Source of the DNA: Dactylorhiza incarnata
Lineage: Eukaryota > Streptophyta > Magnoliopsida > Asparagales > Orchidaceae
Length of the DNA: 64,000 nucleotides
Reading direction: 5' to 3'
Assembly: GCA_033032865.1 (NCBI GenBank)
Contig: JAWHQI010000099.1
Coordinates: 1,125,001-1,189,000, forward strand
Both the position numbers and the translations under genes were made by a program. The notes beneath the pieces are model-generated. The model had not been told where the DNA came from and did not search any database. It was given only the letters and a program-made list of their open reading frames with translations. Positions 55,706 through 64,000 of the stretch are shown here, one piece after another. Numbering within the stretch: the stretch's first letter is position 1; each line of letters begins with the position of its first letter.

Positions 55706-57833
55706 TCGTGCAAAATCCGTGTTTTTTTTATCACACATCTGATTTCTGTACTTAATCACCTTGTCACCAACCTGTACAAACCTTCTGCAACAAAAAATTC
55801 TGAAAAATTTCACGATTCCCAAGTTTTTGGTGTTCTGCCACTACCTCCCGGCGATAGCTTCTAGGGCTGGCGTTAGTGAATCTGTTTCATTCTTTATTTT
55901 TCTCTTTCATGTTTTTGTTGTTTTCTTTTTATTTACCTTTATGCATTTATTTATCTTCTATTATTTTCTTCACGAAAACCTCAAATAAAAAAAAACTAGA
56001 AAACATTCTCAAAACACCACAAATATGTTTTTGTTTTTTATATATCAAAATCAACAACAAAATTTAAAAAAATCATAAATCAACAAAACTTTGTTTTCAT
56101 TTTTTTGCTTCATTGTTTTGACAAACACAAAAAACAAACATATAAAAACTGTTTTTTTTTTTGTCCAAAATGGTTGAAGCATGGTATAACTTATCCTTTC
56201 AAGCTTTGATTTCAACGTTCACTTCCAACTTTCAAGTACTTTAATAACCTTGTCTTATATTATGTCTTGCTCATTATCACGTGTGCCTCAAAATTGATTA
56301 TGGAGTTCATATGTAGATTTGTATAGCTTGCCTCTATGTATGAGTAAATGACCTATATTTGATAATGATCTATTCACTCACGCTTTTTGATAACCTACAT
56401 ATGAATTTAATTTTTTCTTACATGACAGTGTAGTGTAAATAACTCAAACTTGTTGCTATGTGTGCTTAGTTTTAGCTACACCATACTCAAAAATCTCTTT
56501 TCATGCACCTATTTTATGATGAAGTGTGTACCTTTTTCAAAAATCATATTGTTTGCAAATACAAGTGAATTAGGAGATTTTTGTCTTTCAACAAAAATTC
56601 ATATGAATAATTGACAAAAATTTCTCCACCAAGCACTACTCACCCTCCTGATAAGTCTTAATGAGCATTGTGAGGTTGAGCACCTTGGAGAGAATTGTAA
56701 AGTGCCTTGTTGCAAACATTTTTTTTACACTACTTCTTGTACACCGGATGACAAATAACTAAAATTCAAAATAATAATTTTGATTCCCCAAGCACTACTT
56801 TGCACCCTGATAAGTCTTAATAAGCATTGTGTGTGCAGAGCACCTTGGTAGTTGTATTACTTTTCTATGTGCATTGAAAAAAAATTCTAGCTTTATGGGT
56901 AGAAGTAACTCTAAAATGCATTTTCAATAATGTTGTGTTTATTCCATTATACATGTCATGTGTTTTGCTTAACTCATATGTATACTTTTATCAAAAACAC
57001 TACTTTTGTACACTTCATTATCACTTGTAAGTCTTCTACTCCTAAGAATTGGAGTTTATTGCTTATCTATAGTTTGTCTCTAAAATCCTTAGTTGATGCA
57101 CTAGTTTTGGTTTTGACATGATCATTACAATGCCTAAATGTACTTGTCTTTATTTCTCTTGGACATTGAAATCTCTATCTTGTCTTGATATGATGTATCA
57201 TTCTTACATTCTTTTAGTTCGTCTTCCGCTTACGCCTTGTCTACTCTTACTTGCTTATTTTTCAAAACAAGTCTTTGTTGGTTAGGTTAAAAATCAAAAT
57301 CCTTCGTGTTTTCGAATTGCACACCATCTATTTTTTCTCTACTAGAAACTCCACATTTTTTTTGCTATGCTTTAGATTCCTATAATGATGGTTTCTTCTA
57401 CAACTGGTGCACACTGCTTTCCACCTCTCTTCTACTTATTTGCTCGATCATGAATATTTTTTTTTTCAACAAGTGTGTTATCTTGAATTATCACTTTTTT
57501 CTTCCCTACGTATTATCTCGTTCTCATGCTCATGTCTTCTCTACTCAAAAAACATATTACACGCCTTCTCTTTTGGCTTTCTCTCCACCCTCTTTTGATA
57601 ATACCAAAAGGGGGAGAATAAATTTGAAAGAAATTCACATATATGGGGAGTAGATTCAAAGGAAGTTCTGTGGTAGGGGGGAGAACTCATTTAGGGGGAG
57701 ATTTCATTTAGGGGGAGCATTTGAATAGGCCTAATTTTCATGCTATCCGTGTTAGTTCTTATTATAAACACAAATTCCTATCACTTGAATTATTTCTTTC
57801 TAAGGGGATTTGTTATTATCATAAGGGGGAGTT
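55706..57833 (+). other. 3' UTR and multiple PPTs of E
   Basis: About 2.1 kb without a gene. Landmarks: CTACC/GGCGATAG words (55838-55876); two copies of the module 'ctgataagtcttaatgagca' (about 56648 and 56807, spacing about 159 bp); and five GGGGGAG-type tracts (about 57607, 57675, 57692, 57710, 57823). The last tract abuts the LTR and is the functional PPT by position. Confidence 0.8.
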
Positions 57834-59274
57834 TGTCGGAACATGCTTTCCGCATTTCTTGGTTTGACAATAACAAATCCTATTATATTTGATCATATTT
57901 GTTTTGTGTTTATAACATGCAGGATCCTGTGCATTCAAATCTCCATAGGAATATGTTGTGTTATTGCTACCGCGGAGCGTTAGCACTACCGCTGGCGCTA
58001 GCGGTTCGACGAAATGAGATGCGCTCGACAAAATGGTGTTCGACGAAAATAGATGTTCGACGAAAATGTTGTTCGATGAAATGGTGTTCGACGAAAGTAG
58101 ATGTCGTTCGATGAATTGGCGTTCGACGAAATGAGATGAGTTCGATGAAAAGAGTTGTGCTCTACCGCGGAGCGTTAGCACTACTGCTGGCGCTAGCATA
58201 AATGGAAAAATTGACGGGAAGGAAACAGTGGAGAAAAGTGAATGATTGGCGGGATGCATATTTAGCGTGCTCTACCACGGCGCGGCATGTCTATCGCCCA
58301 GCCATAGATTTTGGAATCCTCCCATCTGCATGTGATTGAGGAGCAAATGTGGAAGGAGATATTGTCGGAAGGAAGGTTATCTCGCTATCGTGGAGCGTTA
58401 GCGTTACCGCGGCGCGCTAGGCGGAGCTCAAAGTTTGGCGCTCAAAAGTTGCCTAAGATGCCACGATCCGTGTGCTTGATCATTACCTAATGTGGCTACC
58501 GAGGGGCGGTAGTACTACCGCAGGCGGTAGCGGCTGATTCTATTTAAAGATGTGTGCTTCCTCCGTTGTTTCTTGCTGTTACAGAATCAATTGAAGACAT
58601 ATATTCAGAGCACTCGTGAGAGCCTCCCCAAGCAGCCCGAAGAACTCCGTCAACGTTCGTGAATGCAAAGAACTTGAAGACCGGTCCGATCGCATGTACA
58701 TCGACATCAAGTTCTTCTTTTGAGGGAGTTTTTAGTTTGTGTTTTGTTTTAGTTTCTAATATTAACCTTTATATCTTCTATTCGGTAGAGGAATTCGCCA
58801 TACGACGACTAGGGCCTTGCGGGGACTAGTGGAAATTCGCCTCGCATTGGCGACTAGGTCTAGGGTGTAGATCTAGGGAGTGCTCGAGGACTTTCTGGTG
58901 AGGGAAGGGCTAGAGCGGATTGAGGCCATATCTGGTGAGAGATAGGCTAGAGCCAACCGGTCCTTGGGAGAAGGGTCGGTATAGAAAACCCAATAGAGTT
59001 TTTTATTCGTCGCCTCTTTCCAAGCATCATTGGGATAAGATTTTTTAAACAAAATTATTTATTGTTAATGAAAATATGTCTTTCTTCATCTCTGTTTCGT
59101 GATCTCTGATTTTCATTACTATAACATAAGCAGATTTTCTCTGTCACTAACGTCGAGCGGTAACACTACCGCTCGCGGTAGCAACCGAGAATCGCTTTTC
59201 ATTTAAATATTCTCGAAAATCTTAGAACCCTTATTCACCCCCCCCCCCCTCTAAGGGCGCCTACAGATCCAACA
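57834..59274 (+). repeat. 3' LTR of E
   Basis: 1441 bp, TGTCGGAACATG...GATCCAACA. Same word arrays as the 5' LTR, with scattered substitutions and small deletions. Confidence 0.94.
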
Positions 59275-60048
59275 AAAGATGCCAATTTGGGAAATGTGTT
59301 CAAAAGATCAAAGGAAGCAATACAAGAAAGACAAATCCTATCACAAAAAATATGAGAGGATTGAATTCCCAGAGACTACAATGGAAACATACAATGATCC
59401 AAAGCTCTACAAAGCTTTAGAGGAGATTGGAGATAGAGACAGATATGAATATGAGACAGCTCAAAAAGAGATTGAAGAAAAGAGAAACATGTTCATTGAT
59501 ATTTTGAAGAGAGGAAAAGAGGTTGTTGAACAAGAGGGGTTGGCAAAAGCAATCCCAATCAAAACCACCTTGTTTGACCCCACTAAGTATACTGCAAGAA
59601 ATCCTCAAGCCATAATGTTGGAGGGCATATGGCAACTTCACAGAGGGGGTATTGGATGTAATCCAGAGGATGTAGTGCGCCACCCTAGAAGAAAAAGAAA
59701 GGAGAACAACTACCTGTGAAGAAGAAGAAGAAGATTATGTTCAAGACAGCTTCAACCTTTGGCAAACCACAATCAACCTTTGTTGTACCAAATCCTGATG
59801 CAGACTCTGGGTCAGATGATTTAGATTTGGAAGTCATAAACTTGATGACAGCTAAAGTTCTTGATCTGGGCTTCAATTTAAAATATGTTCATCCTAAAAC
59901 TGAAACTGATCTGGAAAAGTTGTTCAAGGGACATGAGAGGATTCAGAAGAACCAAGAGAAAGCCACAGCAGCAAATTTCAAATATGTGGAGAGGAAATTC
60001 AGAAAGGTCTATGAGGCATTAGCTACTTTTCTTAAGGGAAGAAAGTAG

Positions 60049-60243
60049 ACTATTCCTTGGGTAAACTCTGATAAACACTTGTTGATATTAATCAGATGCT
60101 TTTCTGTTTACCAGCTCATTTATCTATATCTATATTTTTTGGTATCTTATGTATAAGTTGCTTATTTTAAGCTTTATGTAAAAGAATTTGTAAAATCACT
60201 TTAAAACAATCTGTAAAATTTGTTAAGATAAATAGGGGGAGAT
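60049..60243 (+). other. 3' UTR and PPT of B
   Basis: 195 bp of AT-rich sequence ending in AATAGGGGGAGAT, which directly precedes the 3' LTR. Confidence 0.8.
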
Positions 60244-60427
60244 TGTTGGAAAAAACTCTTTTGATTTAACTTAACAAATTAACTATAAGTAATTTTACCT
60301 CGTAGGTTTATTACCCACATTGTATAATAAGGGTAATTTGGTCATTAGATGTCTTAGGATGTCACACTTACCTTAGAGTGTCAAGACCAGGCCAGGATAA
60401 GCACAATCTGAGTTGAATTAATACTTG

Positions 60428-60842
60428 CGTCGAATATAAGTCGACGCAACTTTGACTTGATGTCGATGCAACTCAGACTAGAAGTCCAAGCAACTCAATC
60501 TCTCTATCAAAGTATATCAAGTCGACGCTACGTCGAATAGGAGTCAACATAGATGAAGGAGCATGTCGAAGTTATCTTAGAAGTCGACGCAACCTCGACT
60601 TCAATTCAACGCAGAAGGAAGTGTCTGTCGAAGTCATCTGAAGTCGATGCAACGTCGACTACAATTCGACGCAGACAATGAAGTTCAAATACTAGTCTTC
60701 AACTCGACGGTTATGTCGATAAGTAATCGACGTAACGTCGAGAACAGAGTTCAACCAGAGCTAGAAGGAATTTGAAGCTGCTCTTACAATAACTCGAAGG
60801 TGCGTCGATAAGAGAGAAAATGAAGTCGACGCAGCGTCGAAT
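60428..60842. repeat. GTCGA word array, B LTR
   Basis: About 25 GTCGA/TCGAC/TCGACG cores within 415 bp, in both orientations. Same word type as D's LTR and B's gag tail. Confidence 0.9.
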
Positions 60843-61340
60843 ACAGTCTGAAAAGGAAACCTTTTCAACTGTCCTTTTAGAACTCTCTCTAAAGGCCCAC
60901 AACACTAAAGACCGTTCTATAACGGCTTGTTTATTGCCTAGAATGGAAAGGAACATTCAAGAAGACAAGAAAAGCTTTCTTGGAATATATTCAAACGGCT
61001 GGCAGACGGGTCGTGAACAAAAGAAGAAAGAAAGATTAATTGTCCAAGACTATGCATTTTCAGGACAACCCAAAAGAGGAAACTAATTCAAAATTAATCA
61101 TAGACAATAAAGAAGATGTGAGGAGAGAAAAATATAGAGCATTCATTACAATGTGCTACAGGTTGTCGATTAGGGTTCTCACTTTTTCTTCTTCCTCCTG
61201 GAACCCTAAAAAGACAGAGAAAGCAAGTGCTCTCTCTCAGAATAGAATTCTAAGAACAGAATTCTTCTTCTCCATCTTCTTTCTTCTTTCAATCTCCTCA
61301 ACTGTACAGAGTTTTAAGAATCCCTCTTCCAATTGATTCA

Positions 61341-61470
61341 GTGGTTCAAGATCTCCTTATCAAAAGATCTGAGTGGTTCAAGATCTCCTTATCAAAAGAT
61401 CTGAGTGGTTCAAGATCTCCTTATCAAAAGATCTTTGGTTCTAAGAGTCTCCTTATCAAAAGACTCAGAC
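61341..61470 (+). repeat. Leader hairpin repeats, B LTR
   Basis: Four units of about 32 bp. Three have AGATCT-CCTTATCAAA-AGATCT and one has GAGTCT-CCTTATCAAA-AGACTC, each with flanking GGTTC. The loop is constant while the stem differs and stays paired. Homologous to the D leader repeats. Confidence 0.88.
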
Positions 61471-61768
61471 ACATGTTGTGCGCAATCCTACCAGGTGGTA
61501 GAAGAGAGAACTACACATATTTTTTTGGGGAACCTCAATAAAAATCTTGTTTCTTCTGTGTGTGTTAATTTTCTGTGTTGTCCCATATAGCTTACATCTT
61601 TTCTACTTTACTTTAACAACATTTATTTTATTCTGTGTTTGGTATTGTTGAAACATAACACTTAGTATTTTTATTGTGTGTGCACAAATATGATAAAAAA
61701 TATTTTTAAATCTCTATTCACCCCCTCTCTAGAGTATACTTAGAGACACACTGTGCACTTTCATAGGT

Positions 61769-62480
61769 AGACACATATATTGATCCTAGGTTCAATCTTA
61801 GATCGTCTAGAGTCAGGAACCATGGTGTAGGCTATACATCCTCAGGTCTTAAGTCTAGTGAGGTTTGGGGGTCTCTTAAACCAAAGCTCGTATGGTGTCA
61901 TCTCTAACTTAGCATGAGGAATTTTATTCAGAATGTGGTTTGCAGTCAAGACTGCTTCTCCCCAATAAGCAGAAGGCATGCCTGCAGTCAAGAGCATAGA
62001 ATTCAACATTTTTGTTAGCGTTCTATTTTTGCGCTCAACTATGCCATTAGATTGGGGTGAGTAAGGAGCAGTGGTTTCTGCTATGATTCCATGTTGGGCA
62101 AGGAAATATTTGAACTCACTGGACATATATTCTCCTCCTCTATCACTTCTAAATCTTTTGATTTTCATGTCAAGTTGGTTTACCACCCTGGTTTTGAAAA
62201 GACAGAATGTTTCAAACGATTCATCTTTAGTTTTAAGGAGATAAATGTGGCAAAATCTAGAGCAGTCATCTATAAAGGTGATCATATACTTCTTTCCTCC
62301 TCTAGTGACAAAACTTTTAAAGTCACAGATGTCGGAATGTATAAGATCTAGAGGTGTTGTGCTCCTAGTAACCGTACTAAAAGGTTTCCTAGTGATCTTT
62401 GTCTGAGCACACACTTCACATTTTTCAGTTATGTTTGTAGTGTCTAGAGTGATCTGGTGAGTTCTAGCAATTTGGAACAT
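61769..62480 (-). pseudogene. pol: Integrase of element A
   Basis: The open part is 61842-62480: CEVCAQTKITRKPF (zinc-finger cysteines), then catalytic Asp in LIHSDICDF, Asp in FRSDRGGEYMS, Glu in [15 protein letters not shown], and AYWGEAVLTANHILNKIP with the ELWFKRPPN end. A TGA at 61842-61844 (KT*GCIAYT, Trp expected) precedes the last stretch, which runs to the right TSD of B at 61764-61768. The remainder of pol resumes at 3045. Confidence 0.88.
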
Positions 62481-62586
62481 TTTCCTGTACTTCGCGTGTC
62501 CTAGTCTCCTATGTAGAGTCTTGGGGCTAACTAAGTTCGATTGAACTTATTGAACTATTTCGTTTACTAGATTTAGTCAGTACATT

Positions 62587-62967
62587 CTATTTTGGACGTA
62601 GGCACACCAAAATAGTGTGAGTAACTGACAGTGTTACTCTACCACTACAAAAATTAAAAGACATACCAACATCACACATTAAGCTAATAGACACTAAGTT
62701 AGCAGCTAATGAAGGAATGAATTTAACGTTCTTTAAAGTTGAAGTTTTACCTGATGATAGCAGCAATGTTACATTCCTCACCTTCAGCACGTCAGGTGTC
62801 TCACCGTTTACAACGATCACAGATTCTTTTGTAGTTGTTAGCCCTATCATCAGATTAACATTGTTGGACACTTGACACATTGCCCCCGATTCGAGGTACC
62901 ACTCAGTACTGGCCTTCTCGTTTCCAACCATAGCCACAAAGTTGGAAGGCTCAGTAAGACTAACCAT
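62587..62967 (-). pseudogene. pol: Protease region of element A
   Basis: WYLESGAMCQVSNN stands where copia proteases have a D-S-G active site, so the catalytic Asp is replaced by Glu and the enzyme would be inactive. NVKFIPSLAANLVSISLMCD is the usual end of the domain. Stops and frameshifts separate it from integrase (62481-62586). Confidence 0.82.
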
Positions 62968-63549
62968 ATTTGCATGATTTCCTTCTTGTGGTGCTTTGCC
63001 CTTTTCCTTTCTAGGAAGCCTGCAATCAGATGCAATGTGTCCCCACTTGTTGTAGTTGAAACACTTGCCCTTAAACTTTTTAATATTTTACTAGGGCATG
63101 CAACCTGGGAACTACTTGGTGTGGGTTTGGTCTTTCTAGGGTTCGACATGCGTTTAGAGTTTGCAATCATGTTGACAGCAACTTTCTGCTTGCTAACAAC
63201 TTCTAAAGCATGTCGAGTCCTATTCTCATCCTCAATATGTACAAAATGCTTGAGGTCGTTTAGACCAACCTGCATTTTCTTGCGGTACATTTCAGTTTTG
63301 AAATTGTACCACATGGAAGACAATTTTTAAACAATCGTGCCAGCAACAAAGCTGTCTGGCAGAGAAATGTTTTTGCTATGCAAAGAGTCAACCAGATTTT
63401 CAAAGTCTGATACCTGAGGGAGAATTGTTATCTCCTCGTCGAACGTGAAGGAGTGAAACTTGTCTGTTGAAACCAGAGAACTAGTCTTGACGTTCGAAAG
63501 GGGGATGCAGCTAACCCTTACTTGACCCGAGCTAGAACCCTTGACCAGT
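62850..63549 (-). pseudogene. gag: Gag of element A
   Basis: The clearest part is 62968-63323 (MWYNFKTEMYRKKMQVGLND, HFVHIEDENRTRHALE), with more Gag-like text up to about 63490 after a TAA (LPDSFVAGTIV*KLSSMWYN). The zinc knuckle near 63010-63062 reads CFNYNKWGHIASDC: the second Cys is Tyr, and a frameshift lies just before it. The frame then enters the protease region. Confidence 0.8.
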
Positions 63550-64000
63550 TGCTAAGAACCGAAAGACCTTGCCCTACGAAGAACACCTGAGTCTAGAAAC
63601 TGACCCCTTAAGCTGCAGCGTGGAGGTCCCACGACACACCTGGAAGTTCAAAGAGAGCTTCCCCTCCCAAGCCAATGCTGAGCCTAGGCACCTTGGAGGG
63701 CACTAAGGACCACCTCACCATCAACCTTCACTGACAGGGAGGGGGGTAGTGCTTGCTCTCAAGACACACGCGAGGGGGGATACCAACCCTTCCCAAGGTG
63801 CCCATGGGGGTCTATTTATAGACTTCCCAAAATTGGGATGCGGATAGCCAAAATTCTACTATCCGCAGCCCAACATCGAACCTGAAAGATCAACACAAGA
63901 GGGGGGGTGAGTGGGACACGAGATGTCCACTACCCCCTTACCGAGGGTCGGGAGAGTGGACCGAATGGTCCACTGCCTGGGCTGGTCGAGTGGACCGAAT
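63550..64000 (-). repeat. LTR T, related to S (partial)
   Basis: The first 270 bp follow S at 44527 onward ('cttcccctcccaagcca', 'gcaccttggag', 'ggtctatttatag'). It is cut by the window end, so TSD and full length are unknown. Minus orientation is inferred as for S. The last 60 bp contain the palindrome AGTGGACC-GAAT-GGTCCACT (about 63955-63974) and a second GTGGACCGAAT. Confidence 0.7.

Larger units (their letters stand above)
49187..59274 (+). mobile_element. Sirevirus-type copia element E
   Basis: A 10.1-kb element with TSD AAAGC (49182-49186) / AAAGA (59275-59279), one mismatch. The order is LTR, PBS, Gag, PR, INT, RT, RNase H, long 3' UTR with five GGGGGAG-type tracts, LTR. The LTRs differ at many sites and by small indels, so it is clearly older than D. 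It belongs to the same family as C. All domains are present, but stops and frameshifts break Gag, INT, RT and RNase H. Confidence 0.93.
48427..60048 (+). pseudogene. ORF3 of B, split by element E
   Basis: Part 1 is 48427-49186 and part 2 is 59280-60048, with E and its TSD between. The frame joins exactly across the insertion. Part 1 has a helical N-terminus (DIVEEIDQALETLL, KLQHLTAQIKALYEKV), then a region with repeated QGE, a Pro-rich run and an Arg/Gly-rich patch. Part 2 is Lys/Glu-rich (YKKDKSYHKKYERIEF) and has a frameshift near 59716. Two TAG stops (48655-48657, 48844-48846) lie inside TAGGGGGAG tracts. Total length is about 510 codons. Like D's ORF3 it is the last gene before the PPT, but the sequences show no clear similarity. 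No known domain recognised. Confidence 0.7.
3051..61763 (+). mobile_element. Copia element B, with many insertions
   Basis: The element is bounded by a perfect 5-bp TSD, TAGGT (3046-3050 and 61764-61768), and interrupts A's pol. It has a 5' LTR fragment (3051-3249), a truncated gag, a pol without protease or integrase, ORF3, a PPT and a complete 3' LTR (60244-61763). About 7.0 kb is its own sequence. The rest is insertion C (which, with a later deletion, removed the rest of the 5' LTR, primer site and start of gag), solo LTR S and element E. LTR and Gag resemble element D, so B and D are relatives. GTCGA words and GGGGGAG tracts suggest a Sirevirus-like lineage. Plus orientation follows from the PPT before the right LTR and from its genes. 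Confidence 0.9.
60244..61763 (+). repeat. 3' LTR of B
   Basis: The 1520-bp LTR runs TGTTGGAAAAAACTC...CTGTGCACTTTCA. It carries a dense GTCGA/TCGAC array (60428-60842) and, near the end, leader hairpin repeats (61341-61470). The terminal GTGCACTTTCA is shared with D. Confidence 0.94.

Overview
The window is plant nuclear DNA built almost entirely from LTR retrotransposons inserted into one another. No host single-copy gene, tRNA or rRNA was recognised. Ty1/copia elements with Sirevirus traits (initiator-Met tRNA primer site, repeated GGGGGAG polypurine tracts, Gag with a long coiled-coil tail), a Tekay-like Ty3/gypsy chromovirus and 5-6 kb LTRs point to a flowering plant with a large genome. 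The species cannot be named from this sequence.

The layers follow from target-site duplications (TSDs) and from reading frames that resume across each insertion. Element A (copia, minus strand) occupies both ends: its RT/RNase H and 3' LTR lie at 1-3050, and its integrase, protease and Gag at 61764-63549. Element B (copia, plus strand, 3051-61763, TSD TAGGT) sits inside A's pol. B holds element C (Sirevirus, minus, 3250 to about 44070), solo LTR S (44527-45295, TSD AGGAA) and element E (Sirevirus, plus, 49187-59274, TSD AAAGC/AAAGA). C holds giant LTR F1 (5000-25112, minus, TSD CAAGA), giant LTR H (25934-31803, minus, TSD CAACT/TAACT) and element D (32014-39379, minus, TSD ACTTA). F1 holds the gypsy element G (5397-14195, plus, TSD CCTGT) and giant LTR F2 (19278-24211, plus, TSD GCACC). 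A second S-like LTR, T, starts near 63550 and runs off the window.

No element looks fully autonomous. E has all Sirevirus domains but several stops. G has gag, PR, RT, RNase H, INT and a chromodomain-like tail, with two stops, one frameshift and a damaged HHCC finger. B has lost PR and INT but keeps Gag and RT-RNase H in one frame plus a downstream ORF3. D is young, has no pol, and carries Gag plus a 545-codon ORF3 with a predicted 94-bp intron.

The most unusual signal is a set of short self-complementary words, clustered in LTRs, reused inside gag coding sequence and UTRs, and in some cases shared between copia and gypsy-type elements: GTCGA words in B, D, E and F2; CTACCGC/GCGGTAG words in C, E, G and F1; CTCGCGAG in S; and a GTGGACC...GGTCCAC word in T. 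B and D also share leader hairpins with one conserved 10-nt loop and compensated stems.
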